Positions 15,405 through 18,394 of a DNA stretch of 18,394 bases are shown in pieces. This stretch comes from Rhodospirillaceae bacterium. GTDB lineage: Bacteria; Pseudomonadota; Alphaproteobacteria; Rhodospirillales; 2-02-FULL-58-16. The position numbers and the translations under genes are program-made. Position 1 is the stretch's first letter. Each line of letters begins with the position of its first letter. Under the pieces are notes generated by a model. It ran no database searches and had not been told where the DNA came from. It saw only the letters and a program-made list of their open reading frames with translations. The stretch covers positions 1 through 18,394 of the forward strand of contig JAUXMA010000002.1 in assembly GCA_030623425.1 (NCBI GenBank). Reading direction: 5' to 3'.

Positions 15405-16898
15405 TCACGGGAGATAGCGCCTTTGCAAGTGGCGCTTGTAAGCTTCCGTGTCGAGCGGCCGGCCCGTCGCCCGGATCAGCAACTCGCGGCTGGTGAGCAA
15501 CGATCCCTGGCTGTGGACATTCTCCCGAAGCCATGACAACAGCGGCGCGAAATCGCCTTTCGAGATGGCTCGCGGAATTCCGGGAACGGCGTTTTGGGCG
15601 GCCTCGAAAAGCTGCGCCGCCATGATGGCGCCCAAGGTATAAGTGGGGAAATAGCCCCAGGCGCCGTCGAACCAATGGATGTCCTGAAGACATCCCCGGC
15701 GGTCGTTGGCCGGGGTCAAACCCAAAAACCGCCGCATTTCCTCGTTCCAGGCGGCGGGCAGATCGGCGACCTCGAGATCGCCGGCGAGCATCGCTTTCTC
15801 CAGGTTGTAGCGCAGAACAACATGCGCCGGGTAGGTGATCTCGTCGGCTTCGACGCGGATCAAACCGGGCTCCACCCAGGTGTAAAGGCGGAACAAATTT
15901 TCCGTCTCCCAGGCCGGGCCGGCGCCGTCGAAAGCGGCGGCCATGAGAGGGGCGGCGTAAGCCAGAAATTCCGGCGACCGGCAGACCTGCATCTCGATCA
16001 GCAGGGACTGGCTTTCGTGAACGCTCATCGAGCGGGCTTCGCCGGCCGGCTGGCCGCGCCAAGCCTTCGGCAGGCCGCGGTCATAGAGGGCATGGCCGGT
16101 CTCGTGCAGCACCGCCATCAGGGCCTGGGTGAAATCGTCGCCGTCATAGCGCGTGGTGATGCGGATATCATCGGGAGTGCCGCCGCAGAAAGGGTGGAGA
16201 CTCTCGTCGAGACGGCCGTGCTCGAAATCGAAGCCGAGAATTTTCATCAAGCGAACGCCAAGCGCGCGCTGTTTGTCGGCGGCGAACGGCCCCTTCGGCT
16301 TGAGCGCCGGCGGCTCACCCGATTGGCGCGCCAACGCGCGGCTCAAATAGTCGGGGAGGAAGCCTTGCAATTCCCCGAACAGACGATCGATTTCCCGCGT
16401 CCGGCCGCCGGGTTCGTATTCGTCCAGAAGGGCGTCGTATGGGCTAAGATCAAGTTTTTCGGCGGTGGCGCCGGCGGCCTGGCGAAGCAGGCTCAGAAAC
16501 TTTTCCAGGTGGGGCAGGACGAGGGCGAAATCGTCCTCGGCGCGGGCCTTGCGCCAGATGGTCTCGCAAGCCGAGCGAGACTTGGCGAGGGCGACGACCA
16601 AGTCCTCGGAGAGCGCCGTCGCGCGCCCCCACATCCGTTGCATTTCACGCAGGTTGGCGGCTTCGGGACCGTCGTCAACGTCATTGTCGAGAGCGGCTTG
16701 GAGAAGGAATTCCGTTTCCGGTTCGGTGAGGATGCCATGCTGGACGGCCTTGAGGGCGGCCAACTGCTCGCCGCGCGAGCGGGCGCCGCCGCCGGGCATC
16801 ATGGTCGCCATGTCCCAGTGCAGCATGGCCTCGGCGTCACGCAAGCTCAGCAGCCGCCTGAAACGGTCTTCAAGTTGCTTATAAGGCGTTACGGACAT
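15405..16898 (-). CDS. M32 family carboxypeptidase (Taq type)
   Basis: A 497-residue zinc metallocarboxypeptidase, cytosolic, releasing C-terminal residues from peptides. Family motifs in order: LHWDMATMMP (26-35), HPFCGGTPDDIRITTRYD (235-252), the zinc site H265-E266-T-G-H269 followed by ALYDRGLP, and the third-ligand region VHE295SQSLL, then the IHWFDGAWGYFPTYTLG block. ATG 16898 is chosen because MSVTPYKQLEDRFRR is the normal family start. A TTG at 16964 would add 22 residues without better support, and neither start has a clear Shine-Dalgarno. It is the first gene of the group running to thrC and the M16 peptidase. A Zur-like palindrome lies about 120 bases upstream but is better placed to control the opposite strand. 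Confidence 0.95.
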   Translation of the reverse strand: MSVTPYKQLEDRFRRLLSLRDAEAMLHWDMATMMPGGGARSRGEQLAALKAVQHGILTEPETEFLLQAALDNDVDDGPEAANLREMQRMWGRATALSEDLVVALAKSRSACETIWRKARAEDDFALVLPHLEKFLSLLRQAAGATAEKLDLSPYDALLDEYEPGGRTREIDRLFGELQGFLPDYLSRALARQSGEPPALKPKGPFAADKQRALGVRLMKILGFDFEHGRLDESLHPFCGGTPDDIRITTRYDGDDFTQALMAVLHETGHALYDRGLPKAWRGQPAGEARSMSVHESQSLLIEMQVCRSPEFLAYAAPLMAAAFDGAGPAWETENLFRLYTWVEPGLIRVEADEITYPAHVVLRYNLEKAMLAGDLEVADLPAAWNEEMRRFLGLTPANDRRGCLQDIHWFDGAWGYFPTYTLGAIMAAQLFEAAQNAVPGIPRAISKGDFAPLLSWLRENVHSQGSLLTSRELLIRATGRPLDTEAYKRHLQRRYLP

Positions 16899-17010
16899 GG
16901 GCAATGGCGGGAAAACCCGGGACGTTTCGACTTGCGCCAGATCGTCTCGAGATACAGGCGCCAACCCAAGAGATAATAGACGCTAACCCAAGGCAATGAC
17001 AATGAATCGC

Positions 17011-17040
17011 TTGACATGTAATGTTATAACATAACAAAAT
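17011..17040 (+). promoter_or_regulatory. Sigma70-like promoter covered by the Zur-like box
   Basis: A perfect -35 TTGACA at 17011-17016 is followed after 18 bases by CAAAAT at 17035-17040 (four of six -10 matches). The palindrome at 17017-17036 fills the spacer, the classical place for a repressor. A transcript would start near 17047 and run right, toward the reading frame at 17069. Confidence 0.5.
17017..17036. promoter_or_regulatory. Zur-like operator palindrome
   Basis: TGTAATGTTATAACATAACA is a 20-base palindrome with only one mismatched pair, built on the perfect 12-base ATGTTATAACAT. This agrees closely with the zinc-uptake regulator (Zur) boxes I know from proteobacteria, which centre on ATGTTATAACAT. 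Zur with zinc represses zinc-uptake genes such as znuABC and spare zinc-independent paralogues. No other copy of the palindrome was noticed in the window. Confidence 0.65.
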
Positions 17041-17068
17041 AGTGGCAAACCGCGTAACCAAGGATTCG

Positions 17069-17251
17069 ATGAATTTTTCGGCAATTATCCCGGCGGTCCT
17101 CGCCGCGTTCTGCCTCGCCGCCGTGGCCGCCCAAGGTCGTGGTCGGCATCCGGACCCGCTGGGCGCCGGTCTCGAACCGGGGCCGGGGCTTCACCCCCGG
17201 CTCATGCGGAGGATGGCGCGGTCGGTGGCGGCGTATCTGGGCGCCGGGCCA
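17069..17251 (+). pseudogene. Truncated, frameshifted secreted-protein start, possibly znuA
   Basis: ATG 17069 with AAGGA four bases upstream opens a signal-peptide-like sequence (MNFSAIIPAVLAAFCLAAVAA). One base out of frame follows PPKVVVGIR, which resembles the PKVVVSIKP start of mature ZnuA, the periplasmic zinc-binding protein. Back in the first frame DPLGAGLE could correspond to the next HSLVAGVME stretch. No zinc ligands are preserved, and after about 60 codons the frame runs into the antisense of ctaB, whose stop codon begins at 17252. The upstream Zur-like box supports the zinc link. The frameshift reading is by eye and the identity is tentative; the alternative is a short unrelated exported peptide. 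Confidence 0.35.
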
Positions 17252-18220
17252 CTAGACCAGCGGCAGGAACACCAGCCGGTCGGCCAACAGGGAGACGAAG
17301 ATCAGAAGCAGATAGAGGATCGAAAAGAGGAACATGGACCGGGCCGTCCGTTCGCCCCTCTGGCCGTCATCCGGCGCGTCCCGGTCCTTCCAGAAGCGCC
17401 AGCCGTGGACCCAGAAGGCGACGCCCAACCCCACCGCGGCGACACCATAGAGGGCTCCCGACATGCCGATCGCCACCGGCAACAGAGTCGCCGGGAGCAA
17501 CAGCGCCATATAGATCAGCATCCGCCTCTTGGTTTCGCGCACGCCCACGGCGAGCGGCATCATGGGCACGCCGGCGGTCTCGTAATCGCCCCGCCGGAAC
17601 AGCGCCAGCGCCCACGAGTGCGGCGGCGTCCACAGGAAAATGATGGCGAACAGCAAGACCGCGCCGAGGCTCACGTCGTCGGTGACGGCGGCCCAGCCGA
17701 TGACCGGCGGCAGCGCCCCCGAGGCGCCGCCGATGACGATGTTCTGGGGGGTGCGGCGCTTCAGCCAGACGGTGTAGATGAAGACGTAATAGAAGATGGT
17801 CAGGGCCAGCAGCGCCGCCGCCCAGACGTTGACCAGGAGCGCCATCGCCCCCACCGAGCCGGTGGATAGAACGACCCCGATGGCCAGCGCCTCCTTGGGC
17901 TTCAGCCGGCCGGCGGGGAGCGGCCGGTTCATGGTGCGGAGCATGTGGAGGTCGATATCGCGGTCGTACCACATGTTGATGGCGCCGGCGGCGCCAGCGC
18001 CGATGGCGATGCAAGCGACGGCGGCCGCCGCGGTCCAGGGATCGATGGTGCCCGGCGCCAGCAATAGCCCGACCAGCGCCGTGAACACCACCAGCGACAT
18101 CACCCTCGGCTTCAACAGCACCGCGTAATCGGCAACGCGGAAGCGGAGCGCCCTGGGCGCGGCTCGGGGCCGGGCGGTGTCGGCGAACTTCTCCGTTGCT
18201 CCGGTTACCTGCTTTGTCAC
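17252..18220 (-). CDS. ctaB: Protoheme IX farnesyltransferase (heme O synthase)
   Basis: A 322-residue inner-membrane UbiA-family prenyltransferase that adds a farnesyl group to heme b, giving heme O for heme-copper oxidases. Motifs: LLKPRVMSLVVFTALVG, the Mg-pyrophosphate site N82-MWY-D86-RDI-D90 followed by NRPLPAGR, YTVWLKRRTPQNIVIGGASGALPP, and FLWTPPHSWALALFRRGDY with the second acidic site (Ser where Phe is usual). About eight or nine membrane segments. GTG 18220 is chosen because AGCAGGG stands seven bases upstream. An in-frame ATG at 18289 would add 23 residues, but that stretch contains a -10-like TATAAT and tandem repeats and looks like promoter. The usual next genes (ctaG, coxC, surf1) are absent; the gene ends against a decayed zinc-gene start. 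Confidence 0.95.
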   Translation of the reverse strand: MTKQVTGATEKFADTARPRAAPRALRFRVADYAVLLKPRVMSLVVFTALVGLLLAPGTIDPWTAAAAVACIAIGAGAAGAINMWYDRDIDLHMLRTMNRPLPAGRLKPKEALAIGVVLSTGSVGAMALLVNVWAAALLALTIFYYVFIYTVWLKRRTPQNIVIGGASGALPPVIGWAAVTDDVSLGAVLLFAIIFLWTPPHSWALALFRRGDYETAGVPMMPLAVGVRETKRRMLIYMALLLPATLLPVAIGMSGALYGVAAVGLGVAFWVHGWRFWKDRDAPDDGQRGERTARSMFLFSILYLLLIFVSLLADRLVFLPLV

Positions 18221-18265
18221 TGTGAAACCCTGCTTGCCGAATGAACCTCGTTCGAGGACGAAGCC

Positions 18266-18290
18266 ATTATATAGATCATGATAGATCATG
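18266..18290 (-). promoter_or_regulatory. Putative -10 box and 10-bp tandem repeat before ctaB
   Basis: On the minus strand TATAAT (18271-18266) lies about 45 bases before the ctaB GTG. Immediately upstream ATAGATCATG is repeated exactly (18271-18280, 18281-18290). No -35 match is seen at 17-base spacing, so this would be a weak or activated promoter. Confidence 0.35.
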
Positions 18291-18315
18291 GGTGGGCCAG
18301 GGACCAGCCATTAAC

Positions 18316-18394
18316 TTACAGGCGGTGGCTTTTTTTCAGTGGCGCCCCGGAGATGATGAAAATGAACGCCACGCCGCCAATGACGGCGGTCACC
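18316..18394 (-). CDS. C-terminal end of an unidentified, probably membrane, protein
   Basis: The last 25 codons before TAA (18318-18316) read VTAVIGGVAFIFIISGAPLKKSHRL, a hydrophobic stretch followed by a basic end, as in the last membrane helix of an inner-membrane protein. The rest lies beyond the right edge. It precedes ctaB on the same strand by 95 bases. By position it may belong to a respiratory cluster, but the sequence is too short to name. Confidence 0.45.
   Translation of the reverse strand, partial: VTAVIGGVAFIFIISGAPLKKSHRL

Noticed and set aside
15594..16976. 460-codon plus-strand frame
   Set aside because: It lies wholly antisense to the M32 carboxypeptidase gene, which has all catalytic motifs.
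17252..17869. Continuation of the plus-strand frame from 17042 past the ctaB stop
   Set aside because: From 17252 on it is the antisense of ctaB and is rich in Gln, Arg and Asp as expected of a shadow; only 17069-17251 is considered a possible gene relic.
18221..18289. N-terminal extension of CtaB from ATG 18289
   Set aside because: It holds a TATAAT and a tandem repeat and lies outside the conserved protein; GTG 18220 has a ribosome site.

Overview
The window is GC-rich, compact chromosomal DNA, most probably from an alphaproteobacterium of the Rhodospirillales type. I base this on the PAS_5-type PAS protein, a thrC/M16-peptidase pair linked by an ATGA overlap, a ctaB of alphaproteobacterial style, an AT-rich Zur-like operator, and the hemerythrin/DUF2249 redox genes. 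The genus cannot be named from sequence alone. There are no rRNA or tRNA genes, no CRISPR array and no complete mobile element.

Layout from left to right. (1) 1-1026: the C-terminal part of a large TPR protein, cut by the window edge and resembling the tails of STAND ATPases. (2) 1027-6060, plus strand: a one-carbon/folate group. It holds formate-tetrahydrofolate ligase (fhs) behind a leader that can fold, a small Rieske ferredoxin, a dihydroneopterin aldolase (folB), a PAS protein, an unknown tail-anchored protein, an 81-codon remnant of folD, and 5-formyl-THF cyclo-ligase. Fhs, FolD and the cyclo-ligase interconvert formyl-, methenyl- and methylene-THF, so the wrecked folD is notable. (3) 6363-6599: a small membrane-anchored orphan. 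(4) 6665-8819, minus strand: a tight operon of DUF2249 protein, a polytopic heme-copper/NO-type membrane protein and hemerythrin. Three perfect 24-bp tandem repeats lie upstream.

(5) 9103-11868, minus strand: a DsbD/ScsB-type transmembrane thiol reductase followed by a Prx5-type peroxiredoxin. The signal-peptide start of the reductase carries a second tandem repeat. (6) 12104-12679: yqgE, divergent from dsbD. (7) 12690-16898, minus strand: M32 carboxypeptidase, threonine synthase and M16 peptidase in one transcription direction. (8) 17011-17251: a strong Zur-like palindrome inside a sigma70-like promoter. It points at a short secreted-protein start that looks like a frameshifted, truncated znuA. 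(9) 17252-18220: ctaB (heme O synthase), then the last codons of another minus-strand gene at the right edge.

The most interesting features are scars: the folD fragment, the decayed Zur-controlled gene jammed against ctaB, and two different tandem-repeat blocks next to redox genes that look like relics of mobile-element ends. I did not find a clearly new multi-gene system. The best candidates for undescribed biology are the structured fhs leader, the Rieske protein lodged between folate genes, and the repeat-preceded DUF2249/membrane/hemerythrin operon.
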